Below are positions 12,346-22,767 of a stretch of DNA of 64,000 nucleotides, one piece after another. The position numbers were made by a program, and so were the translations under genes. Source of the stretch: Thermothelomyces thermophilus ATCC 42464. Lineage: Eukaryota; Ascomycota; Sordariomycetes; Sordariales; Chaetomiaceae. Location: the NCBI RefSeq assembly GCF_000226095.1, contig NC_016478.1, positions 310,001 to 374,000 of the forward strand. Reading direction: 5' to 3'. Below the pieces are notes generated by a model. It did no database searches. It saw only the letters and a program-made list of their open reading frames with translations, and was not told the DNA's origin. Each line of letters starts with the position of its first letter. Within the stretch, counting starts at the first letter, position 1.

Positions 12346-12362
12346 TTAAAGGGAGGGTATTA
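12345..12362 (+). other. Polypurine tract of Gypsy2a
   Basis: AAAGGGAGGGTATTA lies directly upstream of the 3' LTR, where plus-strand cDNA synthesis is primed. The same tract (AGAGGGAGGGTATTA) precedes the 3' LTR of Gypsy2b. Confidence 0.8.
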
Positions 12363-12780
12363 TATCACGGAAATATATATATAGATGCTGCCTAGACTAC
12401 CGGCACAAACAGGCCAATTAAGCCGAAGGAACGAGAGGACCAATTATAATATAGGAAGCATAGTGATCACTATGCTCACCAGTGATCAGGGTAATCACTA
12501 CCATACGATCACTCACAATCACCGTGATTAGGAGTGATCACTAGGATTATATATACATATAGATAGTCACTCGTTAGGTGGACTCTGAGAGTTTACTAGT
12601 AATAGTAACCTATAATTATAGTACTTATACCGAGCATCGCTAACTACTGTGAGAGATAACTCTAGTGTTGTTATAAACCCTTTGGCTTTACCGAATCCCT
12701 TAGACGACCTGCCTGCTTGTCCTGCTCAATCTACCTTCGTCTGAACCCTTTTAGAAGAAGTCTGAGTTAGGTTCGTCATA
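12363..12780 (+). repeat. Gypsy2a 3' LTR
   Basis: 418 bp, same length as the 5' LTR. It keeps more CA/TG dinucleotides than the 5' LTR in places (for example GTGAGAGATAACTCTAGTGTTG). The start TATCACGG shows TG to TA at the terminus. It is followed by the ATAGA duplication. Confidence 0.93.
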
Positions 12781-12860
12781 ATAGATAACTTAATACTTTA
12801 GCTAGAATATATTTTACTTCCTTTATATCCTTTACTATCTTCTCTTATTCTAATAAATTA

Positions 12861-12972
12861 TTATTATTATTATTATTAGTGCTATACCGCTATATTAATA
12901 AGCATGCTAGAGCCTGTCTAGTTATATATAAAGGAAACCGTGCTTAATAGGCCGGATAAAAACCTCTATCCC
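12861..12972 (-). mobile_element. LINE-C: 112 bp extreme 5'-truncated LINE with 12 bp duplication
   Basis: Only an (ATT)n tail and about 90 bp of LINE 3' UTR are present, in minus orientation. The 12 bp TCTAATAAATTA at 12849-12860 recurs at 12973-12984. This is a complete target-primed insertion event, not a deletion relic: the duplication abuts both the tail and the truncation point. Confidence 0.9.
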
Positions 12973-12984
12973 TCTAATAAATTA

Positions 12985-13640
12985 GAAAGCACTATATTAT
13001 TAGTAATTAGTTAAAGGCTATAGAAATTATAATACCTATGAGTATTAGCTATATTAGGACTAGTATACTTCTTTCCTATTTAAATATAACTAGAATACTT
13101 ATTTAAACCCGTTTTTCCTATATAATACTTTTAAAGGTTTATAGTCTAATAACGGTTATAACATATAATAACTTTAGACCTAATATACTTGATCTTTATT
13201 TTAAAAGTATAGCATTTATATTTTAAATTATAGGAAGCCCTAGTTATAGAGTTAGTCATAGTAAGCAAGAATAATAGTCACTTAAGGTAAGAAAGGAACT
13301 TATAATATAGCTAATAAGTAGGAAGTATTAGCACTAAGCAGGTTAAGGTAGGGGCTTAGGTCTTTCAAGGATAAATTACATTAAGATAGGGCATCGTATT
13401 ATAAACTAACTATATAATAGAACCTATTAGGGTAAGGTAAGAGCTCTATAGGCTAATTATCAACGGTATAAGGCTATAGGGTTATAAGATAAGGCAGACT
13501 TAAGTATCGCCTAGGATAGCTAGCAAGTTAGAGTAATAATAGTAGCCGTAGATAGATAGCTACTAGGAGCGATCTAGGATAGCTAGCAGTCACTAGCGAG
13601 CAGGAGCAAGCTACTAGGACACGTAAGATCATTTAATATA
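12985..13640. other. About 650 bp without recognisable gene
   Basis: AT-rich, RIP-affected sequence. I see short repeats such as GGATAGCTAGCA (near 13515 and 13575) but no coding frame, LTR pair or RNA gene. Confidence 0.5.
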
Positions 13641-13792
13641 TAGAGTAATATAGTCACTTATTCTAAAAGACTCTATAAGTTCTCTAGTAAGTAATGTAAG
13701 TAGTTGCCTATACTTCACAATATAAATACTGGCTTAAAGTACTTATTATAAATATCTTAGCTTTACCAAATCCTATCCTTATTTAGTTAACC
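13640..13792 (+). repeat. Diverged LTR-like fragment related to the Gypsy2 LTR R/U5
   Basis: The order of short matches follows the second half of the Gypsy2 LTR: AGTCACT, AGACTCT, AGTAA, AGTACTTAT, then GCTTTACCAAATCC. Spacing is similar but similarity is far lower than between Gypsy2a and Gypsy2b. It is probably an old solo LTR or LTR fragment of a related family, cut off by the LINE that starts at about 13793. Confidence 0.5.
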
Positions 13793-15471
13793 TATAGAGC
13801 TAGGGCTTCCCAAAGTAGAACAAGATAGGGTGGCTATCCTTTACTTCGATAGCTAGGAAACAGAGGATATAATAGTAAGGGCTAGGGTCCTATAGGGGTC
13901 ACCCCTCTCCCTTATACTATTTATCCTCTATATAGCCTCTCTCTACTAGGCCATCCGCTAGGCCAGCCCTACGGTCAGTTTAATAGGCTTTGCTAATAAT
14001 ACTAACCTTCTAGCCTTTAGAAAGGCTAAGGAGGCCTATAATAGTTAGCTATAGAGGGCCTAGAAGGCCTACCTATAGTAGGCAAGAACCTAGGGTATAG
14101 CCTTTGCCCTAGAAAAGTGCGAACTTATCTACTTTGACAGGGGCCAGAAATAGTGATTATAACTACTAGAGCTCCTATAGCCAGGAAGAGGTACTACTAC
14201 TATAGCCCCTTTAAAGTCGGCTAGATTCCTAGGGGTCTGGCTAGACTAGAGGCTATAATAGGGCCCTTACTATATAAAGGTAGCTAAGAAGCTAGAAACC
14301 TAGGAGTTTACCTTAACTAGGCTTACTATAAAGACCTAGGGCCCTAGCCTTCTATAGGCTTATAAGGTCTATACTAAGTATATTTATAGTACCCTTACCT
14401 ATAGGGCCTCGAACTTCCATAAGCCTACTAAGCTAGGAGGTAAGCTAGAAGGCCTTACTAGGGAATTATTAAAAGCCTAATATAGGGCTCTTCGAATGGT
14501 TACCAGGGCCTATAAGGCTACCCCTATCTAGTACCTTAAAATAGAAGCCTAGGTACTACCCCTTGACCTCTATCTTAATAAGAGGCTAGCTAACTTTAAA
14601 GCTAAACTTGACTAGCTACTCCTATAGATTAGGGTAGGCCTAGGGGCTTCCTAGGTCTCTATAAGGGCTCTTATCTAATAGGCCTATAATAGGCTAAACT
14701 AGAGGATCTAAAAGAGAAGGGCTAGGGCAAGGGGCTAGGAGCTAAAGCCCATAGCCCTAGAGATAGTAAGGTTAATACTCTAGTAGTAGATTTAGGAGGG
14801 CTATAAAGGGGCTTTATCCTCCCTATAGGCCCTATAGAGAAGGCTATAGGCTATAGAACTAACTATAGTAGCTAGTTAGAGTAACTATTAAAGGGCTAAC
14901 TAAGCTAATAGGAAGATATAATATATATTAGATAAGGACCCCTTATATCTAGTTTTTATAGTAGAAGGCCTATAAAGGTACTAGGGCCTAACAAAGGCCC
15001 AGAGCTTCTTATTAATATAGGCCTATATAGGGGCTATTAGCCTTTATAACTTCCTTTTTAGGGTTTAAGTCCTAGGAGTTAATACCCCCTATTATATCTA
15101 TAGCTAAAGGAAGGAAATTATAGAGTATCTAGTTATTTAGTACCTAAACCTACTAAGAAGCCGAACTTAGGAATTCTAGGAAATATAGTTATAAAGAGAC
15201 CTAGACCTTATTTTATAAAGTATAGAGGCCCGAAACCATCATTTGGTAAGGAGGGTTCTATAATAGCTAATAGACCTAAGGAGGCTCCTAGAATACTACC
15301 TTATAAGGAGGCTAGACTAGGAGGTAAGGCCTTTATAAGGTTATTCTAGCCATTTCTCCTTTTCTTTATAGTATATTAATATTCCAAATTAGGTATTAAA
15401 AGGCAGGATAGAGGTTTTTATCTAGCCTATTAGGTATAGTTTCCTCTATATATAACTAAAGAGGCTCTAAT
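13793..15471 (+). mobile_element. LINE-D, left part (5'-truncated, split by Gypsy1a)
   Basis: It starts inside ORF2 reverse transcriptase (homologous to about 2125 of LINE-A) with a small internal deletion near 13820. It contains GFANNTNLLAF (13985-14020), the C-terminal region and the 3' UTR up to GAGGCTCTAAT. The element resumes at 22718 with CTAGTATACTTATTAG and its (TAA)n tail. The interruption is Gypsy1a, and CTAAT/CTAGT at the two edges is its duplication. Confidence 0.88.
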
Positions 15472-15800
15472 TATAATATACTAGCCTTATAGCATCTATA
15501 GATAAGCATACAATATTTTATTCGACTACCTTAGGGAGGAAAAAGAGGAAAAATACAAGAGTTATATAGAGGAGTACCTTTTAACCAATATATATATATA
15601 TAACCTAGGTAAGGCCCGGTTAGGCTCCGGGTCAGGCCCTAACTAGGCCTTGGCCGTATATCTACCAGACGAGTTACGAACGAGCAACGAACGCTCTACA
15701 GACCCGTAGGGCGTACGTAAGTAAGGCGGGGTAGGTCCGCTCCGATGCCTAGGTAAAGCCCGGGCATTGTCTAGCCCGGGTGTAGCCTAGGCCTATAATA
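15472..15800 (-). repeat. Gypsy1a 3' LTR
   Basis: 329 bp, matching the right LTR except mainly for CA/TA and TG/TA differences. Its left end TATAATATACTAG corresponds to TGTAATATACTAG in the partner. Confidence 0.93.
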
Positions 15801-15820
15801 TACCCCCCCCCTTCTCTTTT
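15801..15820 (-). other. Polypurine tract of Gypsy1a
   Basis: On the minus strand a run of A/G (CGAAAAGAGAAGGGGGGGGG) ends at the 3' LTR, the expected plus-strand primer. Confidence 0.85.
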
Positions 15821-15869
15821 CGTAGTTGCCGGGCCGACCTGCCCCGTATCCTGCCCCTGCGTCGGTCCC

Positions 15870-16210
15870 GCGAGCGGGTCCCGTGCCTTCCTTCCTTTGT
15901 CGTTATAATAATGTGACCTATATATATAATGGCGTGTCGAGTGCGAATAGGTAGCTGTTCGAGTTCAGATAAAAGCTGAGCTTCTTCCCTTTGTCGTTAG
16001 AACAATACGACCTACGTGTATAGTAGTAAGTTATACATGTAATAAGCAATTTGCCTAGGTCTTATATACTTCCTTATCGCCCTCTTCCTAATGCCTATAA
16101 ATACCCTCTCCTCTTCCCTCTTCCTCCTGATTCTCTCTTCTATAATTAACTTTCCTCTTCCTCTATACCCTCTAATCGCCCCTACTTCCTATAATTACGC
16201 TTACTACCTA
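15870..16210 (+). promoter_or_regulatory. Putative promoter and pyrimidine-rich leader of the antisense gene in Gypsy1a
   Basis: A roughly 40 bp imperfect direct repeat (15891-15930 and 15984-16024; shared CTTTGTCGTTA, then GACCTA) lies upstream of a TATA box-like CCTATAAATACC at 16094-16105. A long C/T-rich tract follows (about 16105-16200), as seen in many filamentous fungal promoters and leaders. It retains more CG and GTG than its surroundings. It is oriented opposite to gag-pol. The role is inferred from layout only. Confidence 0.5.
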
Positions 16211-16416
16211 TACCCCTATTATACTCTTAGAGTTTTTTTTTTAATTAATATCTATTTAGTATATTAATAGCTATTAGTTTACTTAGTAGTAATAGTAATA
16301 GTTATTACTCTAATAGTAATAAGAATAAAGAGTATTATATAAGTTTTTCCCTACCTATATTAATTTTTAGTTATTATATATATATATAAGGTATAGATTA
16401 ACTCTTTATTTTATAA

Positions 16417-17313
16417 TATAAGAATATTAACCTTTCCTTTAGTAGGTATATTATTAAGGGTAACTCTTCTAATAAGGAGTTTAAACTATAGCCTAAGAAG
16501 TAGTAATACTACCTATTATATATTAACTAATTTCTTAGAGGTAATAATGTCAAGTATATCTATGGTTAAAGCGCTTTTTATATAATATATTATAAGAGCT
16601 ATAACAGCTATGTTTAGGATCTATAGCTCTAGGCTAATAACCCTTACCTATATATAGGTATTAAGAAAATTATAAGTTATTATAATACTAATACTACCCT
16701 TACCTCCCCTACCTATTATAAGACTACTAACTAAGGTACCTATTACATTATCCTAATGCCTAAGTTCTTTATACTAGTATATTCGTTCTCTATACTCTTT
16801 AAGGCTACCTAGTCTAACTACTTGCCTAGATAGGCTGCCTTTGCCCCTACTTAGGCTATAAGTTCTTATTATTCTAGTAATAACTTTGCCTTAGTTATTA
16901 CTATTACTACCCCTAATACCCCTACCTACTATAATAATATTATCTAGCCTACTACTAGCCTTAACCCTATCCTATAAGCTACTAGGTAGCTTATATACCA
17001 CGCTATAATATAGAATAATAATATATTATACCAGATATAATATACAAACGAAAATATATCGACTTTAGTTAATACTAATACTACCCTTATTGCCTACGTC
17101 CTAGGTACCCTGTTACCCGCCTCCTATACCTGCTTAAGCGCCTCTATATACCCTATACCCGTATTAATCGACTTTGGCTGTTCCTATACCTACTACTCTT
17201 CCTCACCCGCCAAGCACGCGGTATACCTAGTCTACGACCGTAACGACCCTACCCTTACTACTATAACTATTATTTTAGAGGGGGAGGATAAGGAGGAGGA
17301 GGTTATAGAGTAA
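16417..17313 (+). pseudogene. Unrecognised antisense gene carried by Gypsy1a (about 298 codons)
   Basis: One frame runs from about 16417 to a TAA at 17311-17313. In-frame stops are almost all TAG at places where the paralogue or context suggests Gln. Visible features are a Lys/Asn-rich N-terminal part (KNINLSF, NKEFKL-PKK, YYLLYIN-FL), a Thr/Pro/Gln-rich middle (ITITTPNTPTYYNN) and an acidic C-terminus (GEDKEEEVIE). A homologue of the same length lies at 23029-23934 on the other strand. It sits between the chromodomain and the polypurine tract of Gypsy1a, convergent with pol. The true start codon is unclear. I do not recognise the family, and no RT, integrase or envelope-like motif is visible. 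Confidence 0.6.
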
Positions 17314-17559
17314 GCACGTTATATACTAGTTAGTATATTTATTTTTGTTTTTATAATTAGACTATCTCTATAGGTACGTCTATAATATGGTCATAACGCG
17401 TCTATAACGTAACTATGACGTGCTTGCCGCTCGTTTGCCCTAGGTTTGCCTACCTATATAAAAAATTTATATTGTCTGCTTTTATACTCTCCCTTACCTC
17501 CTGTTTATAATTGGTCTATTATGGTAATATACGTCTCCCTACTCCTACTTGAACGTGTC

Positions 17560-18765
17560 AAGCGCCTTAGTATTTTCTAGATTTTCTAATGGTTCCTAAG
17601 TCAGGGTATTATATCCCTTCTATTTTACAAGTATATTATATTAATTTCCTCTCCCCCTTACGTTCCTAGCCATAAGGATCGCTTCTACCTTGTATTCTTC
17701 CTATAGTAGTCCTTCCTAGGAAAGTTCTAATATTAGGTCTAGTTAGGAATCTAATATATATTATAAAGGTAATAGGTTAGATGTAGCATACTTAATAAGA
17801 TTAATATAGAAGGTAAGGTAGAGAGGCCTTAGAGAATATTTAGAGTTACTATTAGTAGTATTGGTACTATAACTACTTTATACTTAGTATTAACTTAATT
17901 AAGTTTATAACTAGGGCGGTTAATCTTAATATTATATAAGGATAGCTATACTTTATCCCTTACCTCGAATCTCTTAGCTAGGTATTGAGAACGATTAGTA
18001 TTTTCTTATTAGTATTATTATATATATATAATAGTAGCCTAGGTCCATTCTATACCTTCTCTTAGGTAATGTAAGAAGTTAGTAGCTCTCCCTTGTAAAG
18101 TCAAGATAGGAGTGTCTAGCAAGTCAGTAAACTATATTAGGCTTATATTATAATTATAGAAGAGGTAGCTTATACTTGTCCTAGTTACTATCAAGTTATA
18201 GTTATTAATTATAAGCTAGTATATAGGTAGGTATTTAGGCTAGTCATACTAGGCAAAGGAAATTATAGTCTATAGCATAGTCTATACCTCTTAATTTATA
18301 TATTCTATACCTCTATCTATCTATAGATAATAGGCTATTGATAGTAGCTATTCGATTCTAATAGTCTTATAGAGAGTAGTCTAAAACTAGCTAAGCTAGT
18401 CCGAACCGTAATTAGTAATAATTTATGTCGGAAATCTGTAAAACTGCTACTATACGTCCTAGAACTAGAGCGTATACGCCTTGGCTCCTATCGAGGATAT
18501 AGCTTCTAGCTAGATATACTTTGATAGCCGGTCGGTAATTACTATAAGGTACTAAGATAAATTCTCGTCTCATATAGGGAGATCGACTATAAAATCGATA
18601 GAGATCTGTTTCTAGAAGCGGTTAGCGATAGGTAGGGGCTAGAGGAGTCCTTGTCATAGTTAACGTAAAACCTTAGCCCTTCGATACATATAATAGTTCC
18701 TTATAAACCTCTTTATATCCGGGGATATAAAATCCTAATAGTAATCCCGTTAGAGCATTTTAAAT
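17560..18765 (-). pseudogene. pol: Gypsy1a integrase and chromodomain
   Basis: On the minus strand the catalytic core reads SIDFIVDLP (about 18610-18585), IT-YGSD (about 18424-18402; the usual DRG Asp is now Asn) and GIEYIN (about 18318-18295, catalytic Glu kept). Further down, YLAKRFEVRDKV (near 17990) and the chromodomain ILVK-KGYNTLT-EPLENLENTKALDTFK (17690-17563) end the polyprotein. Stops are at former Trp/Gln codons. The chromodomain defines the element as a chromovirus. Confidence 0.88.
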
Positions 18766-19129
18766 AGCCTATTCCTCTCTAGGTAACCTGATATAGGGGA
18801 GTTATAAATATATTAAAGGATAGCAATAGTAAGTGGTTCCTATATAGGGAGCTAAAGTCTACCCTAGAACTAGAGAGTACCTTATATATTAAAGGAGTAG
18901 TCTATAATCTAGGTCTATATTATATTTACTTCCTTCGGAAATTTTCAGGCCCTGTCCTAGATAGCCTAGAGCCGGTATATATAATGTTTGTCCTTAATAA
19001 CTCCCTCATCCTATAAGGCTACTAGCTATTCGTCTATAAAAATAGTACTCCCCTTTAGGAGGTAGGATACTTTAGATAACATCAAGGAATCTATTGTATC
19101 TATCTAGATAATAGGGAGAAGTTATACTA

Positions 19130-20320
19130 TATACTATATATCTTTAGGGAAGTCTTATTCGCGACGGGACAAGGTGTTAGGGTAGGACGCTTATAACCCG
19201 GGTTAGTAATAGAGCTTAAAGTTAAAGAGGGAGAATATCTTAGCCTATTAAGCTTGCCGCTTACTAATTAAACGAGGCTAGGAAAAGTATTTAAGGTTTT
19301 TATAGTTAATTAAAATCTAAAAGGGAGCTATAACACTATAAAGCTTGGCTAATTAGGCCTTTAGGTATAAGATAATTATAAGTAACTCCTTATTATAGAT
19401 TATATAGTTCTATTTAGCCGGGGTTAGTTTTATAGAGTAGTAAGCTATAGGGTATAGGACCCTGTCTTCTCTCTACTAAGATAGGCACCCTCCTAGTACC
19501 GTCCTAGAGCAATTTACCTCGAGTACCGTCTCTTATTTAGGGTCCTATTACACGAGGATAGGTTCCGATATAAAGGCTATCTTAAGGGCATTAAAGGCCT
19601 TCTATTCCTTAGTCCCCTACTAGAACGGGGTATTCTTATAGGTTAACCGTATTAAGGGTTCTATTAGTCCGGAAAAGTTAGGGATAAAGTCTTAGTAGAA
19701 ATTGGTAAACCCTAGGAAGCTTTATACTCCCTGAACCTTTTATAGTACCTCCTACTTACAAATAGTAGCTAGCTTTTCAGGGTCTAGATAGACCTAGGCC
19801 CTTACCTCTATAATATAGCTAAGGTACTTAACTTCTTTTATAGTAAATATATACTTCTTAAAGTCTAGTATAAGTCTTACTTTCTATAACCTTTAGAGTA
19901 TATCTCTTACTTACCTTATATAATCTCTCCTACTACCTAAAGTATAAACTAAGATATTATTAAGGTATATTATTATAAAGTCTTTAAGTATTAGGCCGAA
20001 AGCGTTATTAATATATTATTAGAAGGTTATAGGTACGCTTATAAGTCTAAAGAGGTAGATAAGCTACTCGAAGAGGTTAAACCGGGTCTAGAATACTATT
20101 AAATATTTATAGCCCTCTATGATCTAGATATAATAGAAGGCCGCCTAAATATCTAACTTTATAAACCACTTAGCTCTAGCTAGGGAGTAAAGCGTTTCCT
20201 TAATAAGCAGGAAGAGGTATCGATCTTACTTTGTAATCTTATTTAGCGCTTGATAGTTAATATAGAACCTCTAACCTCTGTCTACTTTCTTTACTAAGAG
20301 GATAGGGGCAGCGGCCGAAG
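19130..20320 (-). pseudogene. pol: Gypsy1a reverse transcriptase and RNase H
   Basis: RT on the minus strand: PILLVKKVDRG, then RFYINYQALNKIT (20310-20240), LFRLISVPITF (near 20040) and IIYLNNILVYT (about 19975-19940), where YLDD has become YLNN. RNase H: TVLEVNCSRTVLGGCLS (about 19527-19477), with the first catalytic Asp changed to Asn, and YNKELLVIVLYLKA further on. The product would copy the genomic RNA into cDNA. It is inactive. Confidence 0.88.
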
Positions 20321-20829
20321 AGGAGCTAGCTCGGATCTATCCCTTATCTAGCAAGTTAACGACTTGCTTTTAGACTTCTAATAAATGATCCTATAGTATA
20401 TTATAGAGAGGCCCCTAAGGGAGTTTAAAGATCTTTCTATCTAGGCCTTCCTTTAATTTAATATAATGATTAGCTATATTATAATATAAGGGAAGTCTAC
20501 TAGCTTTTCCCTTATTAAAGAGGTTGGTAAAGTTATAAAGTTTATCTAGTAAGGTAACCTCTAACTCTATATTAGGCCTTAGTTAGGTGCCCTTATTCCC
20601 TATACCTTCTCTGTTAAATTAGTGTCTTAATTCTAGGATAATTATTATTTCCTAGATACTAGTAACTAGGAAGGTATTAGAAGTCTTCTTCTATACCTTC
20701 TAAACTATACCTATAAAGACTATACCTATAATTTAGGAGATTCCTATCTATCTCGACTATAAAGAGATCTTATAGATAAGTAATCCTAGTTATATCCCGA
20801 TTTTAAGAATACCTATATATATATCTAGT

Positions 20830-22340
20830 TTGACCTCCTAGTATTCTATCTACAGAAGACCTAATATAATATTATATATAAGTCCTAGGACTATATAAAA
20901 TGTAGCCTAACTCTCCTAGCCATTAATATCTATTATAATATAGGCTATCTAAGTAATCTTCTAATCCTATTATAGCCTAGTTATAGTCCTAAGGATATAT
21001 ATAATAGGTAAACTAATCTACTTGATTCTAAGCTTCTAGTATATTCTCTTACTAATAATACTATAGCTAGAACATCTACTATCTACTTAAGCATTAATAA
21101 AGCTAATAGAGTTAAAGAAGATTAAAATAAGAAAAGGAGGTCTATCTATTCTTTTACTAATCTCTATAAACTTGTCTTCTAGGTAGTCGTAGTCTTCTAG
21201 CCCCCTTACAAGACTTTACTTAGGGGCTATTCTTTTCCCTACTTGTTATCTTCTTTATTAGATAGGTTATTATCTTCCTTCTAATCTTTAGCCTCTAAGG
21301 CATTAATATTAGTTCTTAGCTAGTTCTACTATACTAGCCTTAAAATAAGGGCAAAGTAATACTTAGTAATAAAGTAACCCTTTCATCTATACTAGATATA
21401 TACTCTAGCTACCTATTAGGTTATATATACTTCTAGACTAACCTATTTTACCTATAAGGTATTACCTTTACGTTTTCTTACCCTATCCTTATTAGGTCTC
21501 TTCCTCTATAGGTTAATATATAATAAGTTAATTCTAGTTATTAGTATATCCTTATCTATATCCTTCTCTCTCTATAGATTAGGTATTACCTACTACCCTT
21601 ATATCTACTAATACTTGTCACTAAGCTATAAAGCCTTAAGATCTATAGTAATCTCATAGTATTTCTCGACTACTATTATATAGTTATCCTAAGGAATTCC
21701 TCGTCTAACCACTATATATTTAAGTTTCAGAGAGAGGTATTATTATAATTTAATTAGGTATAGCTTATTACCCTAAAGGAGGCTACCTACCTTCGATAGC
21801 TTAGCCTTAAACCAAACAATAAAGGTAGTAAACAGTTTATCGTCTCTCTATTGTAAGAACTCTAGTTCTGACAAGGCTACTATCTTCTTATAGGGATTAG
21901 AGAAGATGCTCTCAAGATATTAGAGGAACTAAGTCAGGTCGTACCTAACTTTTAGGCCTATAGATTTATAATAGGCTATAACTTAGGTCTATACCTAGTA
22001 TATAAGGTTTCCCTAGATAAAGACCTATTAGTTATAATTAGAGCTGATAAAATCTCTATTAGCTATAAGGATATATTTTATTATACTCTTCTATACTACG
22101 AAGAGTTCCTTTTTACCGTCGAAAGGTTGTCCGGTTAGAAGACGCTTCCGCTACGGCTATTAAGCTTTAAGGGGTACCCTAGCTAACTTAGGGGTCAGGA
22201 TAGGCTAGGTTTAGGATGCCCAGAGGGTATCGATCATAGTATTCTACTATTCTACTACTACTTAAAGGGAGCAGATAAGCTCCTATAATTCCGCTAAGCC
22301 TAAGGGCCTAAATACTCCTAAATCTACTATAACTACGTTA
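20830..22340 (-). pseudogene. gag: Gypsy1a gag and protease region
   Basis: Minus strand, from just after the leader. The N-terminal Gag begins near 22330 (a coiled-coil-like stretch equivalent to 39470-39560 of Gypsy1b). The capsid segment lies near 21900-21700. A zinc-knuckle remnant at 21410-21361 reads ARVYI-YR-KGYFITK, with Cys codons changed to Tyr or lost. The protease portion follows to about 20830. It is homologous throughout to 39450-41010 of Gypsy1b. Confidence 0.8.
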
Positions 22341-22344
22341 TCGA

Positions 22345-22363
22345 TAACTCCCTAAGGGAGTTA
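22345..22363. promoter_or_regulatory. Conserved perfect hairpin in the Gypsy1 leader
   Basis: TAACTCCCTAAGGGAGTTA has 9 bp arms around one base and lies about 25 bp inside the 5' LTR. The identical sequence occurs in Gypsy1b at 39430-39448. It may be an RNA structure used in packaging, dimerisation or priming; this is inference. Confidence 0.6.
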
Positions 22364-22388
22364 CTACCGGTAAGGAAGGTAGTCGAAA

Positions 22389-22717
22389 TGTAATATACTA
22401 GCCTTATAGCATCTGTAGATAAGTATATAATGTTTTATTCGATTACCTTAGGGAGGAAAAAGAGGAAAAATACAAGAGTTATATAGAGGAGTGCCTTTTA
22501 ACTAATATATATATATATAACCTAGGTAGGGCCCGTTTAGGCTCCGGGTCGGGCCCTAACTGGGCCTTGGCCGCGTGTCTACCGGACGAGTTACGAACGA
22601 GTAACGAACGCTCTACGGACCCGTGGGGCGTGCGTAAGTGGGGCAGGGTAGGTCTGCTCCGATGCCTAGGTAAAGCCTAGGCATTGTCTAGCCCGGGTGT
22701 AGCCTGGGCCTATAATA
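22389..22717 (-). repeat. Gypsy1a 5' LTR
   Basis: 329 bp, beginning TGTAATATACTAG on the plus strand. Its middle part (22540-22700) is GC-rich and little mutated (ACGAGTTACGAACGAGTAACG, CCCGTGGGGCGTGCG). Confidence 0.93.
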
Positions 22718-22767
22718 CTAGTATACTTATTAGTATAGTAGTATAGGATTAATAATAATAATAATAA
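22718..22767 (+). mobile_element. LINE-D, right part: end of 3' UTR and (TAA)n tail
   Basis: CTAGTATACTTATTAGTATAG continues the LINE 3' UTR that stops at 15471, and a (TAA)n tail ends the element. Positions 22718-22722 are the target duplication of Gypsy1a. Confidence 0.9.

Larger units (their letters stand above)
5290..12780 (+). mobile_element. Gypsy2a: Ty3/Gypsy chromovirus, complete structure but RIP-inactivated
   Basis: Two 418 bp LTRs (5290-5707 and 12363-12780) flank gag, protease, RT, RNase H, integrase and chromodomain in that order. ATAGA at 5285-5289 is repeated at 12781-12785 as a perfect 5 bp target-site duplication. The LTRs begin TGTCACGG (TATCACGG in the right copy) and end GTTATA/GTCATA, original TG...CA termini with the CA changed to TA. 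Total length is 7491 bp. A second copy lies at 44807-52362. Confidence 0.95.
15472..22717 (-). mobile_element. Gypsy1a: complete chromovirus with an antisense extra gene, minus orientation
   Basis: It is 7246 bp, with 329 bp LTRs at 15472-15800 (3' LTR) and 22389-22717 (5' LTR). On the minus strand the order is gag, protease, RT, RNase H, integrase, chromodomain. An antisense gene and the polypurine tract follow. Target-site duplication: CTAAT at 15467-15471 and CTAGT at 22718-22722 (one G to A change), within the LINE-D 3' UTR. Confidence 0.94.
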
